A stretch of 64,000 nt of DNA, taken from Rhizobiales bacterium Ga0077545 (lineage in GTDB: Bacteria > Pseudomonadota > Alphaproteobacteria > Rhizobiales > Methylopilaceae). Positions 1 through 8,321 of the stretch are shown here, one piece after another. Each line of letters starts with the position of its first letter. Position 1 is the first letter of the stretch. Position numbers and translations under genes: made by a program. The stretch covers positions 1-64,000 of the forward strand of contig LNEV01000018.1 of assembly GCA_001464335.1 (NCBI GenBank). Reading direction: 5' to 3'. The notes beneath the pieces are model-generated. The model was not told where the DNA came from. It saw only the letters and a list, made by a program, of their open reading frames with translations, and did no database searches.

Positions 1-278
1 TTGCTGTCGAGCTGCTTCTCTTCGGCCGGGTCGTCGCCTTGAGCGATCCTGCCCAACTGGACCTTCGCCTCTTGGCGAGCGCGCTCTGGTGTCCAGACGC
101 CGTGCAATCCGATTGTGAAGCGACGCGACCGCTTGCCGAGCCTGTACTGGATGACATAGCTGCGCTTGCCGGATGCGAATACTCGGAGGCCAAAGCCGGG
201 CAGTTCGTCGTCCCAAATGACGTAATCTTTCGCGCGACTGTCCGCGGCGTCGACGACCCGTTTCGTGAGCTTAGGCAT
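1..278 (-). CDS. Tyrosine recombinase/integrase, N-terminal part (cut by window edge)
   Basis: Reading leftward from an ATG at 278, the product begins MPKLTKRVVDAADSRAKDY and goes on with LPGFGLRVFASGKRSYVIQY and RRFTIGLHGVWTPERARQEA. This is the arm-type DNA-binding domain (DUF4102) that opens P4/phage-type tyrosine recombinases. These enzymes integrate and excise phages and genomic islands, usually at tRNA genes. About 92 residues are visible; the core-binding and catalytic domains (R..HxxR..Y) lie beyond the left edge, so activity cannot be judged. The gene's 5' end faces a duplicated tRNA-Arg 3' end at 457-503, as expected for an integrase beside its own attachment site. No other phage or island gene is visible, because the element extends out of the window. 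I am confident of the family, not of whether the gene is complete. Confidence 0.88.
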   Translation of the reverse strand, partial: MPKLTKRVVDAADSRAKDYVIWDDELPGFGLRVFASGKRSYVIQYRLGKRSRRFTIGLHGVWTPERARQEAKVQLGRIAQGDDPAEEKQLDS

Positions 279-310
279 GGGCTTCCTCCGACCCTAGCGT
301 TTCCTCTCGC

Positions 311-329
311 GTAAGCACCACGTAAGCAC
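311..329. repeat. Two direct copies of GTAAGCAC beside the integrase start
   Basis: GTAAGCAC occurs at 311-318 and again at 322-329, separated by three bases, in the gap between the integrase start (278) and the tRNA fragment (457). Short direct repeats here are where integrase arm-type or excisionase sites usually lie. That role is inferred from position only. Apart from these repeats and the tRNA fragment, I see nothing recognisable in the gene-free stretch 279-653. Confidence 0.45.
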
Positions 330-456
330 GCGGGCGAAAACAGTGGCGGGGAGAAGAGTAGCTTTGGCGGAGAAGAAATGCAAATTGTTTAGCGTTTACA
401 GGGAGATAGGCGGACATCGGCGGCTCCTTGCGCTTATTGGCGGAGCTAGCCATATT

Positions 457-503
457 CCCTCCGAAGGCAGAGGTCACAGGTTCGAATCCTGTCGGGTGCG
501 CCA
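457..503 (+). other. Attachment site (attR-like): 3' fragment of tRNA-Arg(CCG)
   Basis: The 47 bases are the 3' half of an alphaproteobacterial tRNA-Arg with anticodon CCG: anticodon loop CTCCGAA at 459-465, 3' anticodon stem GGCAG, T arm ACAGG-TTCGAAT-CCTGT at 476-492, acceptor strand CGGGTGC at 493-499, then G and CCA to 503. The 5' half is absent: no GCACCCG acceptor partner and no D arm occur in the preceding 100 bases, and the 5' anticodon stem does not pair beyond its last two bases. This is therefore a duplicated tRNA 3' end left by integration, not a working tRNA gene. With the integrase just to the left, it marks the right border of an integrated element. The intact tRNA-Arg gene would be expected at the other border, outside the window. 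Confidence 0.85.
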
Positions 504-653
504 TCCAACCGGACCAGATTTGACGCGCCGTTGGCTTTGCTAGCGGCGCTCATACCGATCGGCAAGGACAGGCATATCGCACGGCGTGCGCCGGTCGCCG
601 GGCCACTTCTCCGCCAGGCGCTCCACCGTCTCTGGTTGCCGCGCGCCTTGCAG

Positions 654-1124
654 CTATCGCGGCAGCGGGCCGAGAATGGTGATGTTGTGCCGTTCAGCGG
701 CCGCCATCAGCAGCGCCATGTCGGGAGCAGCCGGCGGCGCGTCTGTCGGAACGCTCGTTTCGGCGATGAAATCGGCAAAATCGCTTCCGGTCGTCATCAA
801 AAGGATTCGTGCCGGCCCGTCGCCTTCGATGCGAAATCCGTGCGGAATGCCTCGCGGACCGAAGGCGCAGTCGCCTGCCTGAAGCAGCCTGCGTTCGCCA
901 CCCAGGATCACCGACATCTGGCCTTCGAGGACGTAAAACGACTCGTCCTCGGAACGATGCATATGCCAGGGCGACTCGAAGCCGGCCGGTATGACCTGCT
1001 CGATCAGGCTGAAGTGGCCGCCGGTCAATTCCCGGTCGGCCTTGATCCAGGTCGGGAGGCCGAGAAACCTGATTTCGCCGGCGCGGAAGGGCGCGCTCGT
1101 GGCAGATGAAGCACTGATGTTCAC
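654..1124 (-). CDS. Cupin domain protein
   Basis: This is a 156-residue, single-domain cupin. Cupin motif 1 is seen in WHMHRSEDESFYVLEG (about residues 53-68), giving the two histidines and the glutamate that normally hold a metal. Motif 2 is seen in GDCAFGPRGIPHGFR, with its metal-binding histidine. The remaining sequence shows no second catalytic domain. Proteins like this include small-molecule isomerases, dioxygenases and sugar-binding regulators, so the substrate cannot be told. It is the first chromosomal gene inside the integration site and has no evident operon partner; the next gene diverges from it. Confidence 0.8.
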   Translation of the reverse strand: MNISASSATSAPFRAGEIRFLGLPTWIKADRELTGGHFSLIEQVIPAGFESPWHMHRSEDESFYVLEGQMSVILGGERRLLQAGDCAFGPRGIPHGFRIEGDGPARILLMTTGSDFADFIAETSVPTDAPPAAPDMALLMAAAERHNITILGPLPR

Positions 1125-1317
1125 TGCAGGGTCCTCTCTGGGCAGGCGCTTGCGCCAACCGGCATCTTAGCGGAATAAAAATTCCACGGAATGTCGTTCT
1201 CCGAATCCCGAAACGGTTCGCCCCCCGCCATCACGGTTTCCACCGCACAACCACGTCTCGACGCGCGCCCTCACTTCTCGCATAAACGCGTGGGCTAGGA
1301 ATGCTCGGGGGCTTGGG

Positions 1318-2358
1318 GTGATCGGGAAGAGCTGCGCGGCGATAGGCGGGCGGGCACGCGCATGGGCATTTGCCCTTGCCGGCGCTCTCGTCAGCGCGAC
1401 CGCAATGCCTGCGCAGGCGGCGGAACGGCTCTACGGCTTCAACATCGTGGCGACGCCGGAGCATCCTTTCGGCACGCGCGATGCGGAACGCTCTTTGTTC
1501 GCGGCCCGGAAAACCGGCGCCCGGCTGGTCGCCATCATCCCCTTCCTCTGGCAGCCGCAGCCCTCAAGCGAGCGTATCCAGCGCGGCAACGACATGCAGG
1601 ACAGCGAGCTGCGCCTGGCCATCCAGCAAGCCAGACAGGCCGGCTTCCAGGTGCTCGTGAAGCCTCATGTCTGGGTGCCGCAGAGCTGGGCGGGCGCCGT
1701 GGAGCCGACGACGGACGCCGCCTGGGAAATCTGGTTCACCCGCTACCGCGCGGAAATCCTGCGGATCGCCGGCATCGCGGCGCAGGAGGGGGCGGCGTCG
1801 TTTTCAATCGGCACTGAGCTGAAGAACACCACCCACCGGCCCGAATGGCGCGAAACCATCGCCGCCGTCCGCGCCGTCTTCCCCCGCACGCTTCTTTACG
1901 TGGCCCACAACATCGAGGAGGCGGAGACCGTGCCGTTCTGGCCGGATCTCGATGTCATCGGCGTCTCGCTGTATCCGAAGCTTGGAGCGGACGACGACCG
2001 GAACAACCGTCGCGCCGTCATGAACGCGGTGGCTGACCGGCTGGACACCCTTTCCCGAAAGCTCGATCGGCCGGTCTATGTCGCCGAGATCGGCCTGCGG
2101 TCGGCGGAAGGCGCCGCCGCGAAGCCCTGGGAGAGCGCGGAGGAGCGCATGGCGCCTCCCGATCTCGTTCTTCAGTCGGCTGTGCTCGATGATTGGCTGC
2201 ACAGCCTTGACCGCCCCTCCGTCGAGGCGGTCCTCGTCTGGCGCTGGTTCACGGACCCTTCGGCGGGCGGTCCGCGCGACACCGATTTCACCGTTCAGGG
2301 CAAACCGGCGGAAGGCGTTCTCTTTTGCCGATGGACGAACAATTGCCGGGGCATCTAG
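1318..2358 (+). CDS. Exported glycoside hydrolase, GH113-like
   Basis: The 346-residue protein starts with GTG and has a Sec signal peptide (basic N-terminus, AWAFALAGALVSATAMPAQA) with a likely cut after residue 34. The mature part reads as a TIM barrel of the GH113 (beta-mannanase-like) kind: FNIVATPEHPFGTRDAERSL near residue 41, LVKPHVWV at 113-120, GTELKN with Glu167 as likely acid/base, VIGVSLYP at 213-220, and VAEIGLRS with Glu257 as likely nucleophile. The family cleaves beta-1,4-mannan-type glycans. Here a role on an exopolysaccharide or on cell-wall glycan is equally possible. It stands alone: a cupin gene diverges upstream, and an RND efflux operon starts about 250 bases downstream. 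Confidence 0.75.
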   Translation: MIGKSCAAIGGRARAWAFALAGALVSATAMPAQAAERLYGFNIVATPEHPFGTRDAERSLFAARKTGARLVAIIPFLWQPQPSSERIQRGNDMQDSELRLAIQQARQAGFQVLVKPHVWVPQSWAGAVEPTTDAAWEIWFTRYRAEILRIAGIAAQEGAASFSIGTELKNTTHRPEWRETIAAVRAVFPRTLLYVAHNIEEAETVPFWPDLDVIGVSLYPKLGADDDRNNRRAVMNAVADRLDTLSRKLDRPVYVAEIGLRSAEGAAAKPWESAEERMAPPDLVLQSAVLDDWLHSLDRPSVEAVLVWRWFTDPSAGGPRDTDFTVQGKPAEGVLFCRWTNNCRGI

Positions 2359-2603
2359 AATCGGTCGGGGATGCCATGGTTTCGGGCATCTTGACGCGAC
2401 GCGTACAATGCGACGAAACCCGCCCTGCCCCGACGGGCCCGGGGCCGCTCCTGTTACCCGCAGGTACTTATTTCACCCGGATGTTCTCATCCGAAGTGCG
2501 CGTGGCCCAGTAGCCACATTCCTGCTTTATGGGTAGTTTGCCACTTGAAGCTGAACCGGGGCCGCACGAATCTGCCCCGCAGTCACACGCTCTGCAGGTC
2601 TCC

Positions 2604-3752
2604 ATGCTCCGTTTTGCCAACCGCCTCGTCGCGGCCTCGATGCTCGTTTCGATTGCCGCCCCTGCTTTCGCCCAGCAAATGCCCGCCCTTCCCGTTTCGG
2701 TCGCAAAACCCGTGAAGCGCATGGTGGTGGACTGGGGCGAGTTCCCGGGCCGGTTCGAGGCCGCGAACTACGTGGAAGTCCGCGCGCAGGTCGCGGGCGA
2801 GCTCGAAAGCGTCCACTTCAAGGACGGTCAGGACGTGACGGCCGGGCAGCTCCTTTTCAAGATCGATCCTGCACAGTTCACCGCGACGCGGCAGGCGGCG
2901 GAAGCGGCGGTGAAGGGCAACGTGACCCGGCTCGACCTCGCAAAGTCGGAACTCGAGCGCGCACAGAACCTGCGCACGACCGGAAACATCCCGGAATCGA
3001 CCTTCCAGCAGCGCCAGCAGACCTATCTCGAAAGCCAGGCCAATCTCGACGCGTCGCGCGCCGAGCTTGCAACAGCGAGCCTCAATCTCGGCTACACCGA
3101 CATCAAGGCCCCGATCGCCGGTCGCATCGGGCGCAAGCTCGTCACCGAAGGCAACCTCATCTCCTCGGGAACGACCGGCACCCTGCTGACGACCATCGTC
3201 CAGTTCGATCCGGTCTATTTCTATTTCGACGTCGACGAGCAGAGCCTGCTCGCCTACCAGCGCAATCTGGCCGGCGGCATTGTCAGCGAAGATGCCAAGA
3301 AAGCCTATCTCGCCCTGTCGGACGAAACCGAGTTCAAGCGCGAAGCGGTCATCAACTTCCTCGCCAATCAGGTCGATGCCGAGACCGGCACCCTGCGCGT
3401 CCGCGCCGAGCTTCCGAACAGCGATCTGTACATCACGCCCGGCCTGTTCGGCCGCGTGAAGCTGGCGACCCGCCCGGCCTATGAGACGCTCGTTCTGCCG
3501 GACGAGGCCATCATGCTCGACCAGACGCGCCATCTCGTCATGACGGTCGATGGTGAAGGCACGGTCGTTCCGAAAGCCGTCACCGTCGGCCCGCGCGTCG
3601 GCAAGTTTCGCGTCATTACATCAGGCATCACCGAGAACGACAGCGTGATCGTCAACGGCCTGATGCGCGCGCGTCCCGGCGGCAAGGTTGCGCCCACCAC
3701 CGTCGAAATCGACGTCCCCGACGACCTGACCCGCCCGGTCGCAGCCAACTGA
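2604..3752 (+). CDS. RND efflux periplasmic adaptor (membrane fusion protein)
   Basis: This is the periplasmic adaptor of a tripartite RND pump, linking the inner-membrane pump to an outer-membrane channel. ATG at 2604 is chosen because it starts a clear signal peptide (MLRFANRLVAASMLVSIAAPAFA); an upstream ATG at 2529 would put 25 hydrophilic residues in front of it. The order of segments is typical: a lipoyl half-motif VEVRAQVAGELESVHFKDGQ, an alpha-helical hairpin around TRQAAEAAVKGNVTRLDLAK, then NLGYTDIKAPIAGRIGRK and beta-barrel and proximal domains. The mature N-terminus has no lipobox Cys. It lies 13 bases upstream of the pump gene. No outer-membrane factor or repressor gene is adjacent. 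A TACAAT hexamer at 2404-2409 could be a -10 element, but its -35 partner is poor. Confidence 0.92.
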   Translation: MLRFANRLVAASMLVSIAAPAFAQQMPALPVSVAKPVKRMVVDWGEFPGRFEAANYVEVRAQVAGELESVHFKDGQDVTAGQLLFKIDPAQFTATRQAAEAAVKGNVTRLDLAKSELERAQNLRTTGNIPESTFQQRQQTYLESQANLDASRAELATASLNLGYTDIKAPIAGRIGRKLVTEGNLISSGTTGTLLTTIVQFDPVYFYFDVDEQSLLAYQRNLAGGIVSEDAKKAYLALSDETEFKREAVINFLANQVDAETGTLRVRAELPNSDLYITPGLFGRVKLATRPAYETLVLPDEAIMLDQTRHLVMTVDGEGTVVPKAVTVGPRVGKFRVITSGITENDSVIVNGLMRARPGGKVAPTTVEIDVPDDLTRPVAAN

Positions 3753-3765
3753 CGGGACGATCCAC

Positions 3766-6700
3766 ATGCGTTTCGGCCATTTCTTTGTAGACCGACCCAT
3801 TTTCGCGTCGGTCGTTTCCATCATCATGGTGGTGATCGGCATTGTGTCGCTCGTGCAATTGCCGATCGCGCAATATCCGTCGATCGCGCCGCCGACCGTC
3901 GTCGTTGCCGCGATCTATCCCGGCGCCAATGCCGAGACGATCGCCGAAACCGTTGCCGCTCCCATCGAACAGGAGATCAACGGCGTCGAGAACATGCTGT
4001 ACATGTCCTCGCAGGCAACCTCCGACGGCTCGCTGAACATCACCGTGACGTTCGAGATCGGCACCGATCTCGACATCGCGCAGGTGCAGGTGCAGAACCG
4101 CGTCAACGCCGCCGAACCGCGCCTGCCCGAAGAGGTCCGGCGCCTCGGTGTCGCGGTCAACAAATCCTCGAACGACTTCCTCATGGTGGTGAACCTGTTC
4201 TCACCCGACGAGTCGCTCGATGAGCTGTATGTTTCGACCTACACCTTCCTCAATGTCCGCGACCGTCTCGCGCGCCTCGAAGGCGTCGGCGACATGTTCG
4301 TGTTCGGCGCGCGCGAGCTTTCGCTGCGCGTCTGGCTCGATCCGAACCGGCTTGCCGCCTACAGCCTGTCGCCGGGCGAAGTCATCGCCGCGCTGCAGGA
4401 ACAGAACGTGCAGGTTTCGGGCGGTGCGCTCGGCCAGCCCCCGGCGCCGCAGGGAACCGACTTCCAGATCATGGTGACGACCCAGGGGCGCTTCCGCACG
4501 GCGGAAGAGTTCCGCGAGGTCATCATCAAGAACTCCAACGGGCGCCTGCTTCGCCTGAAGGATGTCGCGCGCGTCGAACTCGGCGCCCGCCAATACGCAA
4601 CGAACTCCTATCTCGACGGACAATATTCCGTCGGCATCGGCATCAATCAGCGCCCCGGCTCCAACGCCCTGTCGGCCGCCGAAAACGTGCTGAACGAAAT
4701 GGAGATCCTGAAGCGGGACTTCCCGCAGGGCCTCGATTACGCCGTCGTCTACAATCCGACGGAGTTCGTCGCGGCCTCCATCGAAGCGGTCACGCACACG
4801 ATCTGGGAAGCGGTCGCGCTTGTCGTGCTCGTCGTCATCATCTTCCTGCAGAGCTGGCGTGCCGCGATCATTCCCATCCTTGCGATCCCGGTCTCGCTGA
4901 TCGGCACGTTCGCGGTGATGGCGGCCTTCGGCTACTCGATCAACATGCTGACTTTGTTCGGCCTGATCCTGGCCATCGGCATCGTGGTCGACGACGCCAT
5001 CGTCGTGGTCGAAAACGTCGAGCGCAATATCGCCGAAGGAAAGAGTCCGCGCGAAGCGGCGCACATCACGATGGACGAAGTGGGTGTCGCGGTCATCGCG
5101 ATCGCGCTCGTCCTGTCGGCGGTGTTCGTGCCGACGGCCTTCATCCCCGGCATTTCCGGCCAGTTCTACAAGCAGTTCGCGCTGACCATTGCGGCCGCGA
5201 CAATCATTTCGGCCTTCAACTCACTGACGCTTTCGCCCGCGCTCGCGGCGCTTCTGCTGAAGCCGCACCAGACCCATCACAAGAAGGGACTGCTGACCCG
5301 CGCGGCGGATGCCTTCAACCGCCGCTTCGACTGGCTCTCGACGCGCTATTCGCACGGCGTGCGCTACACCGCGACCCGCAAGGTCCTGTTCCTCGGCGTC
5401 TATGTCGCGCTCGTGGCACTGACGGGTCTTGTCTTTACGCGCGTTCCGGCGGGCTTCATTCCGGCGACGGACCAGAGCTACGCCATCGTTGCGGTCCAGC
5501 TGCCGGAAGGCGCCTCGCTGGAGCGCACGGACGAGGTCGTGCGCAAGATCATCGGCATCGCCCGCGAGACGCCCGGCATTGCCCACGCCATCGGCATTCC
5601 CGGCTTCTCGGGCGCGACCTTCACGGCCGCCTCGAACGCCGCCGCCATCTTCACGCCCTTCAAGAGCTTCGAGGAGCGCGTGCCGAACGGGGAGACGGCC
5701 ACCAGCATCATCGGCGATCTGCAGTCGCGCCTCGGCGGAATTCAGGAAGCCTTCGTCATCGTCATCGCCCCGCCCTCGGTGCAGGGTCTGGGCACCGGCG
5801 GCGGCTTCAACATGATGGTGCAGGACCGCGGCGGCGTCGGCATCCGCGCGCTCGAAGCGGCGGTCGGCGAGATCACCGGGGCCGCGGCGCAGGAGCCCAC
5901 TCTGGCGGGCGTCTTCACGACGTTCAACACCCGCTCGCCGCAGGTCTACGTCAACCTCGACCGCGAAAAGGCCCAGCAGCTCAACGTGCCGATCGGCAAT
6001 GTCCTGCAGGCCCTTCAGGTCTTCATCGGCTCGGCCTATGTCAACGACTTCACCTCGAGCGGCCGTTCGTTCCAGGTGAACGCGCAGGCCGACGCACCCT
6101 TCCGCGTCGATCCCGCCGACCTCACGCGCATCAAGGTGCGTTCGGCAGCGGGCGCGCTCGTGCCGCTCGGCACGCTCGTGACGATCAGCGACAATACGGG
6201 TCCGTACACGGTCAACCGGCACAACCTCTACACCGCGGTGTCGATCCAGGGTCAGGCCGTGCCCGGCGTGTCCTCGGGTGCCGCGCTCGACAAGATGGAG
6301 GAGATTGCCGCGCGCGTTCTGCCTCCGGGCGTCGGCTTCGAATGGACCGACCTCGCCTATCAGGAAAAGAACGCGGGCAATCCCGCCTTCATCTTCGCGC
6401 TGGGCGTGCTGTTCGTCTTCCTCGTCCTGTCGGCACAGTATGAAAGCTGGTCGCTGCCGTTCTCGATCATCCTGATCGTGCCGCTGTCGATCCTCGCCGC
6501 GCTCGGGGGCGTGATGTTGCGCGGGCAGGACAACAACATCCTGACGCAGATCGGGTTTGTCGTCCTGATCGGCCTTGCCGCGAAGAACGCGATCCTGATC
6601 GTCGAATTCGCACGTCAGGCGGAAGATGACGGGCGCGGCATCGTCGACGCCGTCGTCGAAGCGTGCCGCCAGCGTCTGCGTCCGATCCTGATGACCTCGC

Positions 6701-6918
6701 TGGCCTTCACCCTCGGCGTGGTGCCGCTGGCCATCGCCTCGGGCGCCGGCGCGGAACTGCGCCAGGCGCTCGGCACGTCGGTTGCGTTCGGCATGCTCGG
6801 CGTCACCGTGCTCGGCCTGTTCCTGACGCCGGTCTTCTACGTGACGATCCGGCTGCTCAGCGAGAAGTTTCGGCGAACCCCGAAACCGGTGAAGGCGGAA
6901 CCGGCCGCCGAGAAGTAA
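3766..6918 (+). CDS. RND multidrug efflux pump, HAE1 family (AcrB/MexF-like)
   Basis: The 1050-residue inner-membrane pump has the usual length and opening (MRFGHFFVDRPIFASV, first transmembrane helix, then VQLPIAQYPSIAPP). The proton-relay residues are present: the Asp pair in GIVVDDAIVVVENVERN (TM4) and the Lys in GLAAKNAILIVEFARQ (TM10). Two large periplasmic loops lie between TM1-2 and TM7-8. Such pumps trimerise and export drugs, dyes, detergents or metabolites, driven by the proton gradient. The gene follows its adaptor directly and ends at a clear terminator, so the operon has two genes, and the outer-membrane channel must be encoded elsewhere. The MexF/BpeF/OqxB branch looks closest, but the substrate cannot be read from sequence. 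Confidence 0.95.
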   Translation: MRFGHFFVDRPIFASVVSIIMVVIGIVSLVQLPIAQYPSIAPPTVVVAAIYPGANAETIAETVAAPIEQEINGVENMLYMSSQATSDGSLNITVTFEIGTDLDIAQVQVQNRVNAAEPRLPEEVRRLGVAVNKSSNDFLMVVNLFSPDESLDELYVSTYTFLNVRDRLARLEGVGDMFVFGARELSLRVWLDPNRLAAYSLSPGEVIAALQEQNVQVSGGALGQPPAPQGTDFQIMVTTQGRFRTAEEFREVIIKNSNGRLLRLKDVARVELGARQYATNSYLDGQYSVGIGINQRPGSNALSAAENVLNEMEILKRDFPQGLDYAVVYNPTEFVAASIEAVTHTIWEAVALVVLVVIIFLQSWRAAIIPILAIPVSLIGTFAVMAAFGYSINMLTLFGLILAIGIVVDDAIVVVENVERNIAEGKSPREAAHITMDEVGVAVIAIALVLSAVFVPTAFIPGISGQFYKQFALTIAAATIISAFNSLTLSPALAALLLKPHQTHHKKGLLTRAADAFNRRFDWLSTRYSHGVRYTATRKVLFLGVYVALVALTGLVFTRVPAGFIPATDQSYAIVAVQLPEGASLERTDEVVRKIIGIARETPGIAHAIGIPGFSGATFTAASNAAAIFTPFKSFEERVPNGETATSIIGDLQSRLGGIQEAFVIVIAPPSVQGLGTGGGFNMMVQDRGGVGIRALEAAVGEITGAAAQEPTLAGVFTTFNTRSPQVYVNLDREKAQQLNVPIGNVLQALQVFIGSAYVNDFTSSGRSFQVNAQADAPFRVDPADLTRIKVRSAAGALVPLGTLVTISDNTGPYTVNRHNLYTAVSIQGQAVPGVSSGAALDKMEEIAARVLPPGVGFEWTDLAYQEKNAGNPAFIFALGVLFVFLVLSAQYESWSLPFSIILIVPLSILAALGGVMLRGQDNNILTQIGFVVLIGLAAKNAILIVEFARQAEDDGRGIVDAVVEACRQRLRPILMTSLAFTLGVVPLAIASGAGAELRQALGTSVAFGMLGVTVLGLFLTPVFYVTIRLLSEKFRRTPKPVKAEPAAEK

Positions 6919-6923
6919 GATTC

Positions 6924-6955
6924 AACCGGGGCGCGTCACCGCGCCCCGGTTTTCC
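6924..6955 (+). terminator. Rho-independent terminator after the RND operon
   Basis: The inverted repeat AACCGGGGCGCG / CGCGCCCCGGTT with a short loop is followed by TTTCC, six bases after the pump's stop codon. Confidence 0.8.
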
Positions 6956-6984
6956 ATTTCGGCGGTCCGCCGTACAAGGGCCCC

Positions 6985-7344
6985 ATGAACCGCCGCACGG
7001 CATCAGCCCCCGCCCTCTATCTGCGCATCCTCGTGGCGTGGCTCCTGGCCATGCAGCCGATGATCGGCGCCTATGCGGCGGCAGCCGCATCGCCGTTGGC
7101 GGGCGAATTGTGCAGCGGCGTTTCCGCGCCGGACACCGAGCCCACGGGCACGGCGGACGGGCATGCCTCGTGCTGCCTCGCGGCCTGCACCCCGGCAATG
7201 CTGCCGCCCCCGGCCCTGCCGGACGCGGCCACCCCGCCCGAAGCCCACTCCGAAAAGCCGAACCCTCTCCGGCAGACAGCCGAGGTGGACCCCGCCGGTT
7301 TCGGGCCCCAATCGGCTCGCGCGCCGCCCGCCGACCTCTCCTGA
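6985..7344 (+). CDS. DUF2946-like exported or membrane-anchored small protein
   Basis: The 119-residue protein has an N-terminal hydrophobic segment (LYLRILVAWLLAMQPMIGAYAAAAA) followed by the Cys/His patch GHASCCLAAC and a proline-rich tail. Cys/His-rich proteins of the DUF2946 type are often found beside copper-handling genes, and here the next gene is a PCu(A)C copper chaperone. A role in periplasmic copper binding is inferred from that neighbour and from the cysteines. The family assignment is by pattern only and is weaker than for its neighbour. Confidence 0.6.
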   Translation: MNRRTASAPALYLRILVAWLLAMQPMIGAYAAAAASPLAGELCSGVSAPDTEPTGTADGHASCCLAACTPAMLPPPALPDAATPPEAHSEKPNPLRQTAEVDPAGFGPQSARAPPADLS

Positions 7345-7396
7345 AGAACCGATCCGCGCGTGGCCTTCCCGCGCTTCCTCTGCTTTGGAGAGTTTC

Positions 7397-7903
7397 ATGT
7401 CTGTTTTCAAACGCGGTGCTCTTGCCGCTTCCCTGCTCGTCATCCTGTCCGCCCCGGCCTTCGCCCACAGCTTCAAGCTCGGCGCTCTTGAAATCGGCCA
7501 CCCCTGGGCGCGCGAAACCCCCGCCGGGGCCAAGACCGGCGCGGGCTATCTCACTGTCCGCAACACCGGCGCGCAACCCGATCGCCTGATCGCCGTGTCG
7601 ACACCCGGCGCAGCAACGGTCGAAATCCATGAGGGCTTTACCGAAAACGGTGTCGCCAAGATGCGCGAGGTCGAAGGCATCGAGATCCCGGCCGGCGGCG
7701 AAGCCAAACTCGCGCCCGGCGGCTTTCATTTGATGCTGATCGATCTCAAGGAAGGTCTTGCCGAGGGCATGAGCGTCCCCGCGACGCTCACCTTCGAGAA
7801 GGCCGGGACGGTCGAGGTCGAGCTTGCGGTCGAGAACATGGCCTATGGCCGTTCCGGAAAATCCGACGCGAAATCGGATCATAACCACGGTCACGCGCAT
7901 TGA
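7397..7903 (+). CDS. PCu(A)C-type periplasmic copper chaperone
   Basis: The 168-residue exported protein begins with signal peptide MSVFKRGALAASLLVILSAPAFA and continues with HSFKLGALEIGHPWARETPAG, the typical start of mature PCu(A)C proteins. The copper motif H-x(n)-M-x(n)-H-x-M is present: His in VEIHEGF, Met in VAKMREV, and the pair in GGFHLMLIDL. A histidine-rich tail (SDHNHGHAH) adds metal-binding capacity. These chaperones deliver Cu(I) to the CuA site of cytochrome oxidase or buffer periplasmic copper. The start at 7397 is supported by a GGAG motif upstream. It probably forms a unit with the DUF2946-like gene before it. Confidence 0.92.
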   Translation: MSVFKRGALAASLLVILSAPAFAHSFKLGALEIGHPWARETPAGAKTGAGYLTVRNTGAQPDRLIAVSTPGAATVEIHEGFTENGVAKMREVEGIEIPAGGEAKLAPGGFHLMLIDLKEGLAEGMSVPATLTFEKAGTVEVELAVENMAYGRSGKSDAKSDHNHGHAH

Positions 7904-7961
7904 AATTGTGGAGGCTTTTGCAGCCTCCGCACATTCACACTCAGTGCGAAAGGACCTTTCG

Positions 7962-8231
7962 ATGCCTCTCACCGACTTCGGGCAGCAGCCCATCGTCAGC
8001 ACGAATGCGGTGCACTGGCAGATGGTTGGCGATCAGCCGGTCGCGGTCTCTGTTGGCATAGATCTGCTTGAGCGGGTCGAACCCGGCCGCGGCGGAACCT
8101 CGGCGGTCGACAAGTTCGGCGAGTTCCGAAAAGCCTTCTGTCGCATCGCCAGCGGCAAATTCGATGCCGGCGAAACCGAAGAAGACGGCTCTGTCGCAAT
8201 CAGCGCACCCGATATCCAGCGCTACTCCTGA
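7962..8231 (+). CDS. Small protein of unknown function
   Basis: The 89-residue cytoplasmic-looking protein starts MPLTDFGQQPIVSTNAVHWQ and ends with AISAPDIQRYS. An AAAGGA Shine-Dalgarno about 8 bases upstream supports the start, and a terminator follows the stop closely. It has no signal peptide, membrane segment or cofactor motif. The arrangement of a short beta-rich N-terminus and a C-terminal FGEFRKAFCRIASGKFD helix loosely recalls DUF1488 proteins, but this is not firm. It sits 58 bases after the copper chaperone and may share its transcript. Confidence 0.6.
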   Translation: MPLTDFGQQPIVSTNAVHWQMVGDQPVAVSVGIDLLERVEPGRGGTSAVDKFGEFRKAFCRIASGKFDAGETEEDGSVAISAPDIQRYS

Positions 8232-8242
8232 GGGAGCGCAAC

Positions 8243-8273
8243 GAGCCCGCCCTTCGAGGCGGGCTCTCTTTTT
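8243..8273 (+). terminator. Rho-independent terminator
   Basis: A GAGCCCGCC / GGCGGGCTC stem is followed by TCTTTTT. It closes the copper-related gene group. Confidence 0.85.
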
Positions 8274-8321
8274 CCGGCAAGAACAACTTGAAACCTGCGG
8301 CCGGGCGGGTTTGGTTACGGG

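Noticed and set aside
457-503. A complete tRNA-Arg gene
   Set aside because: No 5' acceptor strand, D arm or full anticodon stem exists upstream; only the 3' half is there.
2381-2409. Sigma-70 promoter of the RND operon
   Set aside because: The -10 TACAAT is good, but the -35 TTCGGG matches only half of the consensus; not enough to list.
8281-8300. LexA box upstream of mmcB
   Set aside because: GAAC is present once, but no second GAAC lies seven bases away; the fit is too loose.
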